NCBI RefSeq assembly: GCF_000422765.1
Contig: NZ_AUGR01000006.1
Span: 1 to 64,000, forward strand
Direction: 5' to 3'
Length of the DNA: 64,000 nucleotides
Origin: Neptunomonas japonica DSM 18939
Lineage (GTDB): Bacteria; Pseudomonadota; Gammaproteobacteria; Pseudomonadales; Balneatricaceae
Shown: positions 27,058 through 38,273 of the stretch, piece after piece
Layout of the letters: every line of letters begins with the position of its first letter
Position numbering within the stretch: position 1 is the first letter of the stretch
Translations under genes and position numbers: made by a program
Notes under the pieces: model-generated
Database searches by the model: none
Seen by the model: only the letters and a program-made list of their open reading frames with translations
Told to the model about the DNA's origin: nothing

Positions 27058-27531
27058 ATGCACTTGCAGTTAAATATTAAACAACAGGTTTTAACCGTAC
27101 ACTTACCAGAAGGTAGTCGGCAATTTCATGTATCGACTGCTTTTAATGGTGTCGGTGAAAAATCTGGCTCAGGCTGTACGCCCAGAGGTCTGCACATCAT
27201 ACGTGCCAAAATTGGCGAGAATTCTCCTCTTAATTCGGTCTTTGTTGGTCGCCGTTTTACCGGCGAGATCTATACGCCTGATTTGGCCAAATTGAACCCC
27301 AAAAGAGACTGGATACTGACGCGGATTTTGTGGCTCAGCGGAAAAGAGCCTAACCGTAATCGCTTAGGTTCAGTCGATAGCATGCAACGCTATATCTATA
27401 TTCACGGCACTCCTGATACTGAGCCTATGGGTGTTGCGCTGTCACATGGTTGTATTCGTATGCGTAATCTAGATGTGATTGAGTTATTTGACCTGGTTCC
27501 AGTTGGAACTGAATTATTGATTGAGGAGTAG
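27058..27531 (+). CDS. YkuD-domain protein without signal peptide (possible cytoplasmic L,D-carboxypeptidase)
   Basis: A 157-aa protein that is essentially a bare YkuD (L,D-transpeptidase) domain: IYIHGTPDTEPMG and the catalytic SHGCIRM with His130 and Cys132. It begins with the first beta strand (MHLQLNIKQQVLTV) and has no signal peptide, lipobox or TM helix, so it should stay in the cytoplasm. Two bases separate its stop from nagZ, with the nagZ ribosome site GAGGAG overlapping its last codons. A similar cytoplasmic YkuD protein in Acinetobacter (ElsL/LdtK) acts as an L,D-carboxypeptidase in peptidoglycan recycling, and NagZ context supports the same role here (inference). The alternative is a periplasmic transpeptidase with a mis-called start, but no upstream signal sequence is visible. 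Confidence 0.88.
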   Translation: MHLQLNIKQQVLTVHLPEGSRQFHVSTAFNGVGEKSGSGCTPRGLHIIRAKIGENSPLNSVFVGRRFTGEIYTPDLAKLNPKRDWILTRILWLSGKEPNRNRLGSVDSMQRYIYIHGTPDTEPMGVALSHGCIRMRNLDVIELFDLVPVGTELLIEE

Positions 27532-27533
27532 TA

Positions 27534-28535
27534 ATGTCTTCTGGGCGTTTGATGCTGGATGTGCAAGGGTTGTCATTAGTACAGTCTGAGCGGGATATGA
27601 TTAGTCATCCAGAAGCGGGAGGGTTAATACTTTTTGGTCGCAATTATCAGTGTAAGTCACAGCTAAGTGATTTGGTTGCAGATATACGAGAACAAAATCC
27701 GGGCATTTTGTTGGCGGTGGATCATGAGGGGGGGCGGGTGCAACGTTTTCGCCATGAGTTTGTAAGAATTCCTCCCATGCGTATGCTTGCTCAATTGTGG
27801 GTAACGGATCCTGAGAAAGCACAACAGGTTGCAGAAGATATTGGTTGGCTTATGGCGGCTGAGCTCATTAACCATGATATAGATATAAGTTTTGCTCCGG
27901 TGCTTGATATTGATTGGTCTCGCAGTGAAATTATAGGCGATCGAGCGTTTGGTCAAAACGCTCCACAAGTTATTTCACTTGCGAGTAGTTTTATGGCAGG
28001 AATGCATGATGCTGGTATGGCAGCAACAGGGAAGCATTTTCCTGGACATGGTTGGGTTGCTGCGGATTCTCATCTTGACACCCCCTGTGATGAGCGCGGT
28101 TTTGAGGTGTTGTGTGCAGATGATATTAAGCCTTTTAAAACACTAATTGATCAGGGCTTAGACGCTATCATGCCTGCGCATATTATTTACCAGCAGATGG
28201 ATAACAAAACTGCAGGTTTTTCAGACTTCTGGCTTAAGGCAATATTACGTGAAAAGTTGGGCTTTACTGGGGTGATCTTCAGTGATGATCTGAGCATGGA
28301 AGGGGCTTCTGCTGTTGGCGGGTTTGTCGAAAGGACGCAAGCGGCGCTTGATGCGGGGTGTGATATGGCGCTTGTGTGTAATAACCCAGAAGGTGCTGAG
28401 CAGGTGCTTACCTATCTTGAAAGTTATCAAGGGCCTTCTACAGTCTCTATAAATATCATGAAGCATAAAAAGTACACTTTTGATGAGCAGCGCTTTGAGC
28501 GTGTACAAGATTTAATATTACGATTAGAGGCATAG
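27534..28535 (+). CDS. nagZ: Beta-N-acetylhexosaminidase NagZ
   Basis: A 333-aa GH3 enzyme of the cytoplasm that removes GlcNAc from anhydro-muropeptides in peptidoglycan recycling, which also feeds AmpC signalling in many species. Motifs: VDHEGGRVQRFR, the catalytic loop TGKHFPGHGWVAADSHLDTP, IMPAHIIY, and the nucleophile region VIFSDDLSMEGA. Full length, strong ribosome site (GAGGAG). Co-transcribed with the YkuD gene. Confidence 0.96.
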   Translation: MSSGRLMLDVQGLSLVQSERDMISHPEAGGLILFGRNYQCKSQLSDLVADIREQNPGILLAVDHEGGRVQRFRHEFVRIPPMRMLAQLWVTDPEKAQQVAEDIGWLMAAELINHDIDISFAPVLDIDWSRSEIIGDRAFGQNAPQVISLASSFMAGMHDAGMAATGKHFPGHGWVAADSHLDTPCDERGFEVLCADDIKPFKTLIDQGLDAIMPAHIIYQQMDNKTAGFSDFWLKAILREKLGFTGVIFSDDLSMEGASAVGGFVERTQAALDAGCDMALVCNNPEGAEQVLTYLESYQGPSTVSINIMKHKKYTFDEQRFERVQDLILRLEA

Positions 28536-28542
28536 TTTAGGC

Positions 28543-29673
28543 ATGGATGTAAAAGAAACGATCAATGGGTTTAATGCCTGGTTGGTTCAGTATTTATCAT
28601 TAGGTCAGGAGAATGGCTGGATTTTAAGTGTGTTTATCATCGTTCTAGTGACGCTTGTGGGAGCCTTTGTTGCGCGCAAGGTGTTTGATCGAATGGCTGA
28701 TCAGCTGAAACGCACCAAAAATACTTGGGATGATATCTTGCTTGACTCTGCAAGACGTCCTGCTGTAATGATGGTGTGGGTGTTAGGCGGTAGTTGGGCT
28801 TTTGATGTTATCGATGCAAAAACAGGGACGGTATTGCTAGACGTAATTGAGCCTTTGCGTAAAGTAGCTGTTATTGTTTTGTTGGGTTGGTTTCTTATAC
28901 GCTTTGTTCGCGCGGCTGAAAAAGCTTTAATTGACCCTGCTGGAATTGATACGACACTGGATGCAACTACGATAAGCGCAATGGGTAAGTTGCTGCGCTT
29001 ATCGCTGATAATAACGGTCTCATTGGTTGTGTTGCAAAGCTTTGGGTATAGCATTTCTGGTGTTCTGGCATTTGGTGGGATTGGCGGCTTAGCGGTTGGT
29101 TTTGCTGCAAAAGACTTGTTAGCTAACTTTTTTGGTGGCCTGATGATCTATATGGATAGGCCGTTTAAAGTAGGTGATTGGGTCCGCTCTCCCGATCAAA
29201 ATATTGAAGGAACTGTTGAGGATATCGGATGGCGTTTAACGCGTATAAGAACATTTGATAAGCGTCCTTTGTATGTGCCTAATGCCACGTTTGCCAGCAT
29301 CTCTGTTGAAAATCCTTCTCGTATGACGCATCGCAGAATCTATGAAACAATTGGGGTGCGCTATTGTGATCTTAAGGCAGTGAAAGGGGTGGTTGTTGAA
29401 GTACGTGAAATGTTACGCCAGCATCCTGATCTTGATCAGTCGCAGACACTGATCGTCAATTTGAATAAGTTTGCCCCGTCCTCTCTCGACTTCTTTGTTT
29501 ATACCTTCACTAAAACAACTAACTGGGTGCGTTTTCATCAAGTAAAAGAAGATGTGTTGCTAAAGATTATGGATATCGTTGAGAAACATGGGGCTGAAGC
29601 GGCCTTTCCTACCAGTACGGTTCATCTTATACCTGAAGGTGAGTTTCAGCTTCCCATAGAGACGCTTAAATAG
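28543..29673 (+). CDS. MscS-family mechanosensitive channel
   Basis: A 376-aa membrane protein with four N-terminal helices and the MscS core: VLAFGGIGGLAVGFAAKDLLANFFGGLMIYMDRPFKVGDWV carries the pore-lining helix (key part GGIGGLAVGFAAKDLLANFF) and the beta domain follows (GTVEDIGWRLTRIRTFDKRPLYVPNATF). C-terminal alpha/beta domain present. It releases solutes on osmotic downshock. Eight bases after nagZ, so probably in the same operon, followed by a stable hairpin. Confidence 0.92.
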   Translation: MDVKETINGFNAWLVQYLSLGQENGWILSVFIIVLVTLVGAFVARKVFDRMADQLKRTKNTWDDILLDSARRPAVMMVWVLGGSWAFDVIDAKTGTVLLDVIEPLRKVAVIVLLGWFLIRFVRAAEKALIDPAGIDTTLDATTISAMGKLLRLSLIITVSLVVLQSFGYSISGVLAFGGIGGLAVGFAAKDLLANFFGGLMIYMDRPFKVGDWVRSPDQNIEGTVEDIGWRLTRIRTFDKRPLYVPNATFASISVENPSRMTHRRIYETIGVRYCDLKAVKGVVVEVREMLRQHPDLDQSQTLIVNLNKFAPSSLDFFVYTFTKTTNWVRFHQVKEDVLLKIMDIVEKHGAEAAFPTSTVHLIPEGEFQLPIETLK

Positions 29674-29694
29674 GTCTGTTGCATATAGGGCGTG

Positions 29695-29721
29695 AGCTCA
29701 CCGTAAGATTTACGGTGAGCT
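29695..29721. terminator. Hairpin between mscS-like gene and csiV
   Basis: AGCTCACCGTAA (29695-29706) and TTACGGTGAGCT (29710-29721): a perfect 12-bp stem with a three-base loop between convergent genes. There is no long U tract, so it may be a weak bidirectional terminator or a 3'-end stabiliser. Confidence 0.55.
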
Positions 29722-29742
29722 TTGGTGCTTTGGGGTAGGTGT

Positions 29743-30312
29743 TTAGTTTAGCGGAGTTGCGTAAACAAGAATGCCAAATAGCGGATGATCTATATAATGT
29801 GCTTCTTTGGATTTCATGCGGCGCGGCTCATCTAGTACTGCTGCAATCGTTTTCTGAAATCCGTCCTCAAGTGTAACGGTGCGGCGCAGTTGTAGATCTG
29901 GTTTGAAATGTAGATAGTGTCCACGATCTACTGTTATAGCGCCTTCAAGTTCGTGATAGCCATCATCCATTACACTTCCTGCACGAATGGAAACGGGCTT
30001 AGAGCTTCTGCCTTTTCTTACGGATTGAGTCCACGCTTTATGGTAAATGACGCGTAGGCCGCTGGTATTACGAATTCTCTTATCGGTGCTTTTTAGCATG
30101 AAGCTACGAGCTGAGCGCTCGTTGTATCCGCCGCTAGATAGGCTAATGCCTGATGCAGGCGGTTTATCGGGAGTTGGCCAGTATTCGCTATAGGCAGAGG
30201 CATTGTCACGGCTAAAGATGAGAACTTCTATTCCGTAAACTGTTGCTGCTTGAGCGTTGTGCTGTAAAGTCAGCGACAGAAAAACGAAACATAAAGAGAT
30301 CAGTTTTTTCAT
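29743..30312 (-). CDS. CsiV-family exported protein
   Basis: A 189-aa protein with a signal peptide (KKLISLCFVFLSLTLQHNAQA) and the CsiV pattern near the mature N-terminus (VYGIEVLIFSRDNA), followed by RVIYHKAWTQ and RGHYLHFKPDLQLRRTV. CsiV-type proteins were described as peptidoglycan-binding and linked to stress at high density. Its start overlaps the mfd stop by 4 bp, as in the mfd-csiV pair of Pseudomonas. Family call is moderately firm. Confidence 0.8.
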   Translation of the reverse strand: MKKLISLCFVFLSLTLQHNAQAATVYGIEVLIFSRDNASAYSEYWPTPDKPPASGISLSSGGYNERSARSFMLKSTDKRIRNTSGLRVIYHKAWTQSVRKGRSSKPVSIRAGSVMDDGYHELEGAITVDRGHYLHFKPDLQLRRTVTLEDGFQKTIAAVLDEPRRMKSKEAHYIDHPLFGILVYATPLN

Positions 30313-33300
30313 TTGTGTACCTTACCCAGTTCTTTTAGCAGGTTTTCGACAGCATTGAAGCGTTGTTCAGTCTCTTCCATCTCTAAAGAAAAGCGGAGAT
30401 GGCTAGCGCCTTCAAGTTTGTATTTATTTTGTTGTTTTTGCACTAATGTCACAAGCGTAAAAGGGTCTACCTTGGTAGCTTGATCGAATTCAAGGCGACC
30501 ACTTTGGCTGCCTGCATCCAATTTTATGATGCCGAGTTGTTCTGCCTGTAATTTTAGCGATGTCAGCCTGAACAGGTTCTTAGTCGTTTCAGGTAATAAG
30601 CCAAAACGGTCAATCATTTCAATCTGAAGTTCTTTCAGTTCGGTATCGTCTTTTGCGCTGGAAATACGTTTATACATGATTAAGCGGCTATGTACATCGG
30701 GTAGATAGTCATCTTTTATCAGTGTAGGAATATGTAAGTTGATTTCCGCTCCGTGATGAAGAGGTCTGTCCATGTTAGGTGTTTTGCCGTCCTTAATGGA
30801 TTGGATAGCCTCTTCAAGCATTTCCATATAGAGAGTAAAGCCAATGCCTTGGATTTGACCGCTTTGATCGTCGCCTAATAGCTCGCCTGCGCCACGTATT
30901 TCAAGGTCATGAGTGGCGAGGGTAAAGCCTGCGCCTAGGTCGTCAGCTAAGGCTATTGCTTCAAGTCGCTTGGTGGCATCTTTGCTAACGTTTTTTTCGG
31001 GAGGTGTCAGCATATAGGCGTAAGCCTGGTGGTGAGAACGGCCAACGCGGCCTCGTAGTTGGTGTAGTTGGGCCAGACCAAACTTGTCGGCACGGTCAAT
31101 AATAATGGTGTTGGCGTTAGGGATATCGATACCTGTTTCAATAATAGTGGTGCACAGCAAAATGTTATGACGCTTATGATAGAAGTCAGTCATGACCTGT
31201 TCCAGTTCTCGTTCACGCATCTGGCCGTGGCCTATGCCTATGCGTGCTTCTGGGACTAGTTCTGCTAATTCTTGTGCGGTTTTTTCAATGGTTTTGACTT
31301 CATTGTGAAGATAGTAAACTTGTCCTCCACGCAAGAGTTCACGTAAAACCGCTTCTTTAACGAGCGGCCCGTCTGATTCGCGTACAAATGTTTTAACAGC
31401 GAGTCTTCGTGCTGGTGGCGTAGCAATAATGGACAGGTCGCGCATGCCTGACATGGCCATGTTGAGCGTGCGAGGAATGGGCGTCGCTGTCATGGTGAGG
31501 ATGTCAACTTCTGAGCGTAGTGACTTGAGGCGCTCTTTTTGTTGTACGCCAAAGCGGTGTTCCTCATCAATGATTACCAAGCCTAAGTTCTTAAATGTGA
31601 TATCGCCTTGTAATAGCTTGTGTGTGCCGATGATGATATCGATTTGGCCTGTTTTAAGCTTTTCTATCGCCTCTGTTTGTTGCTTAGCGCTTCTAAAGCG
31701 TGAAATAAGTTCAACCGTAACTGGCCAGTCTGCAAAGCGGTCTCTGAAGTTCTCAAAGTGCTGCTGGGCTAGCAGGGTGGTAGGTACAAGAATGGCTATC
31801 TGTCTTCCTGAGTTTGCTGCGATAAAAGCAGCGCGCATGGCAACTTCTGTTTTACCAAAGCCTACGTCACCGCATACCAGTCGGTCCATTGGTTGGGGGG
31901 ATATCATGTCGCGAATAACGGACTGAATGGCTGTTTCTTGGTCGGGTGTTTCTTCGAATGGAAAGCCAGAAACAAACAGTTGATAGTCTTCATCTGGGTC
32001 GCTAAAGGCAAAGCCTTTGCGAGCAGCGCGTCGTGCGTAAATATCTAGTAGCTCGGCTGCAGTGTCGCGCACTTTTTCTGCTGCTTTTTGGCGTGCTTTG
32101 CTCCATTGCTCCGTACCAAGGCGGTGTAGCGGGGCAAGCTCGTCGCTGCTACCGCTATATCGGCTAATTAAGTGTAGAGAAGCTACCGGTACATAAAGTT
32201 TTGCGTTATTGGCATAAGACAGCGCTACAAACTCATTGGTCTGCCCGTCAAGATCGATGGTTTCAAGACCAAGATAGCGCCCAATTCCGTGGTCTATATG
32301 TACGACGGGTGCGTTAGGCGCGAGCTCTGCGAGGTTACGAACGACGAGGTCTGTTTGGCCTTTGTCTTTGGCGCGTCTTCTGCGTTGGAATACTTGTCGT
32401 CCAAAGAGTTGTGATTCTGATACAACATGAATATCGTCGTCAGTACTTAGCCCTCGATTGATAGGGTATACCGTCAATGCGCAGCTGAGATCGCTATCAA
32501 TAAACGATTGCCAGCTATCAATCACAGTTGGCTTAATATTGGCTTTAGTCAGTAACTCTTGAAGCGCTTCGCGTCGGCCAGGAGATTCAGCGCAAAATAA
32601 AATCTTGTGATTGGGACGTTCTTCTAAAAAACTCTTCAGCAGCGATAGTGGTGAGGATGACTGAGCATTTATTGTTAGCTCGGATGTTTCTTGATATGGC
32701 AAATTGAATCTGCCGGCGGTGTCATCTGCTACAGGGTCTGCGCTAAATTGAATGCGACGGAATTGCTTGAGGGCGCCGAAGAACTCGTCTTTAGGGGTGA
32801 ATATTGCGCTAGGTGGCAAAATGGGGCGTTCGATATCATGGCGGCGCTCTTCATATCGGCCGTTAACATCGTTCCAGAATTGCTGGCAAGGTCTATCAAG
32901 GGAGCCGTCGGATATTATCAAAGTCTCTTTGGGTAGGTAGTCAAAGAGTGTTGCTGTCTCGTCAAAGAAAAATGGTAGGTAGTACTCGATTCCTGGTGGT
33001 GCAAAGCCGTTGCTGACATCTTGGTAGGTTGGGCAGCGGCGTTGGTCAACATCGAAGGTGCTGCGCCAGTTCTGTTTAAAGCGAGAAATGGCCTCTTCTG
33101 TTAGCGGTACTTCGCGCGCCGGTAATAGACGAATCTGCTCAATTTTGTCGATAGATCGCTGTGATTCAGGATCAAAGGTGCGCAGTGTGTCAATTTCATC
33201 ATCAAAAAGATCAATTCTAAAAGGCGTTTCTGCACCCATAGGGAAAAGGTCAATGATGGAGCCTCTAACGGCGTATTCTCCATGCTCGTTCACGGTATCG

Positions 33301-33764
33301 ACAGCGCGATAGCCTGCATTGCTAAGTTGCTGTCTTAAGTTATCAATGTTAAGAGATTGGCCTGTTTGTAGCAGTAGTGAATGTGCCTGTAAAAAGGTAG
33401 AGGGCGCAATTCGGTGCATAAGCGTGCTGATAGGCACGATAACAACACCATGTTTGAGTTGAGACAGCTGCTTTAATGTGCTTACGCGTGTTGAGGTAAT
33501 GTCCTGATGAGGTGAAAACGTATCGTAGGGCAGGGTTTCCCAATCAGGAAAAGGAAGGATCTCTAAGTTTTGAGCTGCCGAGTAAAAATGAATTTCATTC
33601 TCAAGTAGGCTTGCTGTATCGCTGTTGCGTGTGATGACCAAGGTTAGCTGTTGATGCTTTAGCGCTGCTTGGGCTATTAATAACCCAGCGGCACTTTGGT
33701 GTGCTTGCCCCACCCATTTGATATCACCTGGTTTTGTCGGTATCGGAAATATCAAATTTGTCAC
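30309..33764 (-). CDS. mfd: Transcription-repair coupling factor Mfd
   Basis: A 1151-aa translocase that removes stalled RNA polymerase and recruits UvrA. Order seen: UvrB-like N-terminal module (about 15-340; PFPDWETLPYDTFSPH), RNA polymerase-interaction domain (PVVHIDHGIGRYLGLETI), SF2 ATPase with Walker A CGDVGFGKTEVAMRAAF, DEEHRFGVQQKERLK, TATPIPRTLNMA, helicase motif VI (LRGRVGRSHHQAYAYML), and C-terminal domain 7. Full length. Divergent from gap, followed by csiV. Confidence 0.98.
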   Translation of the reverse strand: MTNLIFPIPTKPGDIKWVGQAHQSAAGLLIAQAALKHQQLTLVITRNSDTASLLENEIHFYSAAQNLEILPFPDWETLPYDTFSPHQDITSTRVSTLKQLSQLKHGVVIVPISTLMHRIAPSTFLQAHSLLLQTGQSLNIDNLRQQLSNAGYRAVDTVNEHGEYAVRGSIIDLFPMGAETPFRIDLFDDEIDTLRTFDPESQRSIDKIEQIRLLPAREVPLTEEAISRFKQNWRSTFDVDQRRCPTYQDVSNGFAPPGIEYYLPFFFDETATLFDYLPKETLIISDGSLDRPCQQFWNDVNGRYEERRHDIERPILPPSAIFTPKDEFFGALKQFRRIQFSADPVADDTAGRFNLPYQETSELTINAQSSSPLSLLKSFLEERPNHKILFCAESPGRREALQELLTKANIKPTVIDSWQSFIDSDLSCALTVYPINRGLSTDDDIHVVSESQLFGRQVFQRRRRAKDKGQTDLVVRNLAELAPNAPVVHIDHGIGRYLGLETIDLDGQTNEFVALSYANNAKLYVPVASLHLISRYSGSSDELAPLHRLGTEQWSKARQKAAEKVRDTAAELLDIYARRAARKGFAFSDPDEDYQLFVSGFPFEETPDQETAIQSVIRDMISPQPMDRLVCGDVGFGKTEVAMRAAFIAANSGRQIAILVPTTLLAQQHFENFRDRFADWPVTVELISRFRSAKQQTEAIEKLKTGQIDIIIGTHKLLQGDITFKNLGLVIIDEEHRFGVQQKERLKSLRSEVDILTMTATPIPRTLNMAMSGMRDLSIIATPPARRLAVKTFVRESDGPLVKEAVLRELLRGGQVYYLHNEVKTIEKTAQELAELVPEARIGIGHGQMRERELEQVMTDFYHKRHNILLCTTIIETGIDIPNANTIIIDRADKFGLAQLHQLRGRVGRSHHQAYAYMLTPPEKNVSKDATKRLEAIALADDLGAGFTLATHDLEIRGAGELLGDDQSGQIQGIGFTLYMEMLEEAIQSIKDGKTPNMDRPLHHGAEINLHIPTLIKDDYLPDVHSRLIMYKRISSAKDDTELKELQIEMIDRFGLLPETTKNLFRLTSLKLQAEQLGIIKLDAGSQSGRLEFDQATKVDPFTLVTLVQKQQNKYKLEGASHLRFSLEMEETEQRFNAVENLLKELGKVHK

Positions 33765-33903
33765 GAAACCTCTCCTGGTTCAGAATATTTAGAAGCGCCC
33801 TATATTACAGATTGGCTCAAGGAAGAGATATAAGTGCTTGAAAAATCATCCGGCTAAAGTACTAGGATGAGAGTGTTTGCCCGCGGGCCTATAAAAGGGG
33901 ATA

Positions 33904-35388
33904 ATGTTTCGCAAATTTTTAACGTGCGTTGATGTAAAGTTGGAGAAGCCTGTGAGCCAAGATCAAGTATTCGCTGAATGGAAAGAACGCGAAGCGACAG
34001 CAGAAGCAATGATTCCTTTGATCGGTCGTTTGTACCGTGATCGTAATGTCGAAACTTCTGTTTATGGTCGTCTGATTGTTAAACGTTCTGTAATTGATGT
34101 GCTTAAAGCGCATCGTTATGTGCGTCAGATGGAAGCTCAAGAGCTGACAGTACTAGAAACATATCCAGTGCTGGAAGCACTTGAGTCTTTGGATGTGAGC
34201 GGTGCTCATATTGATGTCGGCAAAATGGCTGCGCAGTTCCGTGAAAGTGGAAATGGCCGTACCATGAAAGAGTTTCTTGAAGAGCAGTTATCTTCAGTTA
34301 TCGGTGTAGAAGATCGACAAGGTACTGATGTTGTACTTTACGGTTTTGGTCGTATCGGTCGTTTGTTAGCGCGTTTGCTAATCGAGCGTACTGGTGGAGG
34401 CCAGTCTCTACGTTTGCGTGCGATTGTTGTGCGTAAAGGTAAAGCTGATAATGATCTAGAAAAGCGTGCTAGCTTGCTACGTCGTGATTCTGTACATGGC
34501 TCGTTTAAAGGTACGATCCAGATTGATGCTGAAAATAACACACTGATTGCCAATGGTAATGAGATTAAAGTTATCTTCGCTAACGCTCCAGACCAGATCG
34601 ATTACACAGAGTACGGTATTAACAATGCTATCGTCATTGATAACACGGGTATGTGGCGTGACAAAGAAGGTCTTTCTTTGCACCTTAAATCAAAAGGTGT
34701 CGCGCGCGTACTACTGACGGCTCCTGGTAAAGGCGTTAAAAATATTGTGATGGGTGTTAACCATCACGATATCGAAGATGAAGATTTGGTTTTGTCTGCA
34801 GCTTCTTGTACTACCAATGCCATCACGCCTGTTTTGAAAGCAGTAAATGATGTATATGGTATTGAGAATGGTCATGTTGAAACTGTGCACTCTTACACAA
34901 ATGACCAGAACTTGATTGATAATTACCATAAAGGTGATCGTCGCGGTCGTGCGGCTGGCCTGAATATGGTTATTACAGAAACGGGTGCAGCTAAAGCCGT
35001 TTCTAAAGCTTTGCCTGTTATGGAAGGCAAGCTAACGGGTAATGCTATTCGCGTACCAACGCCAAATGTTTCAATGGCAATTTTGAATCTAAACTTATCA
35101 AAAGAAGTTGAGCGTGAAGGTTTGAATGACTACCTTCGTGAAGCATCATTGCACTCTCCATTGCAGAAGCAAATTGCTTATAGCAACTCTCCTGAAGCTG
35201 TGTCGAGTGATTTTGTTGGATCGCGTGCGGCCGGTATTGTTGATGCACTGGCGACTATCGCAACAGGTAACCGTTGTGTGCTGTATGTATGGTATGACAA
35301 TGAGTTTGGCTATAGCTGCCAGGTAATTCGTATGGCTCAGAAAATGGCTGATGTCACTTTGCCTGCTTTCCCTAAAGCTAATAAATAG
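33904..35388 (+). CDS. gap: Glyceraldehyde-3-phosphate dehydrogenase, long form
   Basis: A 494-aa enzyme, about 150 residues longer than classical GapA. The N-terminal extension (about 1-125) is helical and rich in charged residues, and the NAD-binding domain begins at VVLYGFGRIGRLLARLL. The active-site Cys302 lies in SAASCTTNAITPVLK, and the C-terminus has SRAAGIVDALATIATGNRCVLYVWYDNEFGYSCQ (key part WYDNEFGYS). The same long form sits between mfd and nqr in Pseudomonas. It probably serves gluconeogenesis or catabolism on organic acids (inference). Confidence 0.95.
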   Translation: MFRKFLTCVDVKLEKPVSQDQVFAEWKEREATAEAMIPLIGRLYRDRNVETSVYGRLIVKRSVIDVLKAHRYVRQMEAQELTVLETYPVLEALESLDVSGAHIDVGKMAAQFRESGNGRTMKEFLEEQLSSVIGVEDRQGTDVVLYGFGRIGRLLARLLIERTGGGQSLRLRAIVVRKGKADNDLEKRASLLRRDSVHGSFKGTIQIDAENNTLIANGNEIKVIFANAPDQIDYTEYGINNAIVIDNTGMWRDKEGLSLHLKSKGVARVLLTAPGKGVKNIVMGVNHHDIEDEDLVLSAASCTTNAITPVLKAVNDVYGIENGHVETVHSYTNDQNLIDNYHKGDRRGRAAGLNMVITETGAAKAVSKALPVMEGKLTGNAIRVPTPNVSMAILNLNLSKEVEREGLNDYLREASLHSPLQKQIAYSNSPEAVSSDFVGSRAAGIVDALATIATGNRCVLYVWYDNEFGYSCQVIRMAQKMADVTLPAFPKANK

Positions 35389-35403
35389 TTGATATTTGTC
35401 AGG

Positions 35404-35430
35404 AAAAAACCGCTTAGTGCGGTTTTTTTT
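35404..35430 (+). terminator. Rho-independent terminator after gap
   Basis: A6-CCGC-TTAGT-GCGG-T8: short GC stem extended by A-U pairs and a strong U tract. Confidence 0.9.
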
Positions 35431-37052
<1,622 letters not shown>

Positions 37053-37064
37053 GAGAGGCAGCGT

Positions 37065-38273
37065 ATGAGTATCAGAAATATACTTGATAAAATGGAGCCG
37101 CATTTCCATAAAGGCGGCAAGTACGAAAATTGGTATGCGTTGTATGAAGCAGCAGATACCATCTTTTATACACCGGCATCTGTGACCAAAACAGCGTCGC
37201 ATGTGCGGGATGGTATCGACCTTAAACGTATGATGATTTTGGTCTGGATGTGTACTTTTCCGGCAATTTTTGCGGGCATGTATAACGTTGGTTACCAGGC
37301 GAATACTGCAATGGCTGGCATGGGCCTGACTGAAGCTGAAGGCTGGCGTGGTGCTATTGCTGGTGCTTTGACTGGATTCGATGCAAGCAGTGTGTGGGAT
37401 AACATTATCCATGGTGCTGTTTATTGGTTACCTATTTATATAACAGTCTTTCTTGTAGGCGGCTTCTGGGAAGTTTTGTTTGCAATGAAGCGCGGGCATG
37501 AAGTTAACGAAGGTTTCTTCGTAACCTCAATCTTGTTTGCATTGATTCTTCCTCCAACTGTTCCGTTGTGGCAAGTGGCGCTAGGGATCAGCTTTGGTGT
37601 GGTTATCGGTAAAGAAGTGTTCGGTGGAACAGGTAAAAACTTCCTGAACCCTGCACTTACTGGACGTGCATTCCTATTCTTCGCATATCCTGCGCAGATG
37701 TCTGGTGATGCTATCTGGACTGCTGTTGATGGTTTCTCAGGAGCAACACCTCTAGGTTTGGCTGCAGCGGGTGGTGTTGATGCCATTCTTGCTCAAAACC
37801 TGACATGGATGGATGCTTTCTTGGGCCAAATTCAAGGTTCTGTAGGTGAAACATCAACTATCGCCATTATGATTGGTGGTGCAGTATTGCTGATAGCTAA
37901 AGTGGCTGCATGGCGTATTGTTGCTGGTGTATTTGCAGGTATGGTCGGAATGACTATGCTGCTAAATATTATTGGTTCTGATACTAACCCGATGTTCGCT
38001 CTGCCGTTCTACTGGCATTTTGTGTTAGGTGGATTCGCATTCGGTATGTTCTTTATGGCGACCGATCCGGTTTCTGCGTCAATGACCAATACCGGTAAGC
38101 TATACTTCGGTGCGCTGATCGGCATCATGGTGGTGTTAATTCGTGTAGTTAACCCTGCATTCCCTGAAGGTATGATGCTAGCGATTCTGTTCGGTAACTT
38201 GTTCGCACCATTGATTGACAACTTTGTCATTCAGGCGAACATTAAACGGAGGATGGCACGCAATGTCGGCTAA
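37065..38273 (+). CDS. nqrB: Na+-translocating NADH:quinone reductase subunit B
   Basis: A 402-aa membrane subunit with about ten helices, part of the Na+ path. The covalent FMN site is the SGAT motif (Thr228 in [11 protein letters not shown]). Also seen: [22 protein letters not shown] at the N-terminus (key part [11 protein letters not shown]) and [11 protein letters not shown]. Thirteen bases after nqrA. The stop overlaps the nqrC start region. Confidence 0.98.
   Translation: MSIRNILDKMEPHFHKGGKYENWYALYEAADTIFYTPASVTKTASHVRDGIDLKRMMILVWMCTFPAIFAGMYNVGYQANTAMAGMGLTEAEGWRGAIAGALTGFDASSVWDNIIHGAVYWLPIYITVFLVGGFWEVLFAMKRGHEVNEGFFVTSILFALILPPTVPLWQVALGISFGVVIGKEVFGGTGKNFLNPALTGRAFLFFAYPAQMSGDAIWTAVDGFSGATPLGLAAAGGVDAILAQNLTWMDAFLGQIQGSVGETSTIAIMIGGAVLLIAKVAAWRIVAGVFAGMVGMTMLLNIIGSDTNPMFALPFYWHFVLGGFAFGMFFMATDPVSASMTNTGKLYFGALIGIMVVLIRVVNPAFPEGMMLAILFGNLFAPLIDNFVIQANIKRRMARNVG

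Noticed and set aside
33765-33903. Promoter of gap in the mfd-gap spacer
   Set aside because: TTGAAA is present near 33838 but no adequate -10 lies at the right distance, so no promoter is called.
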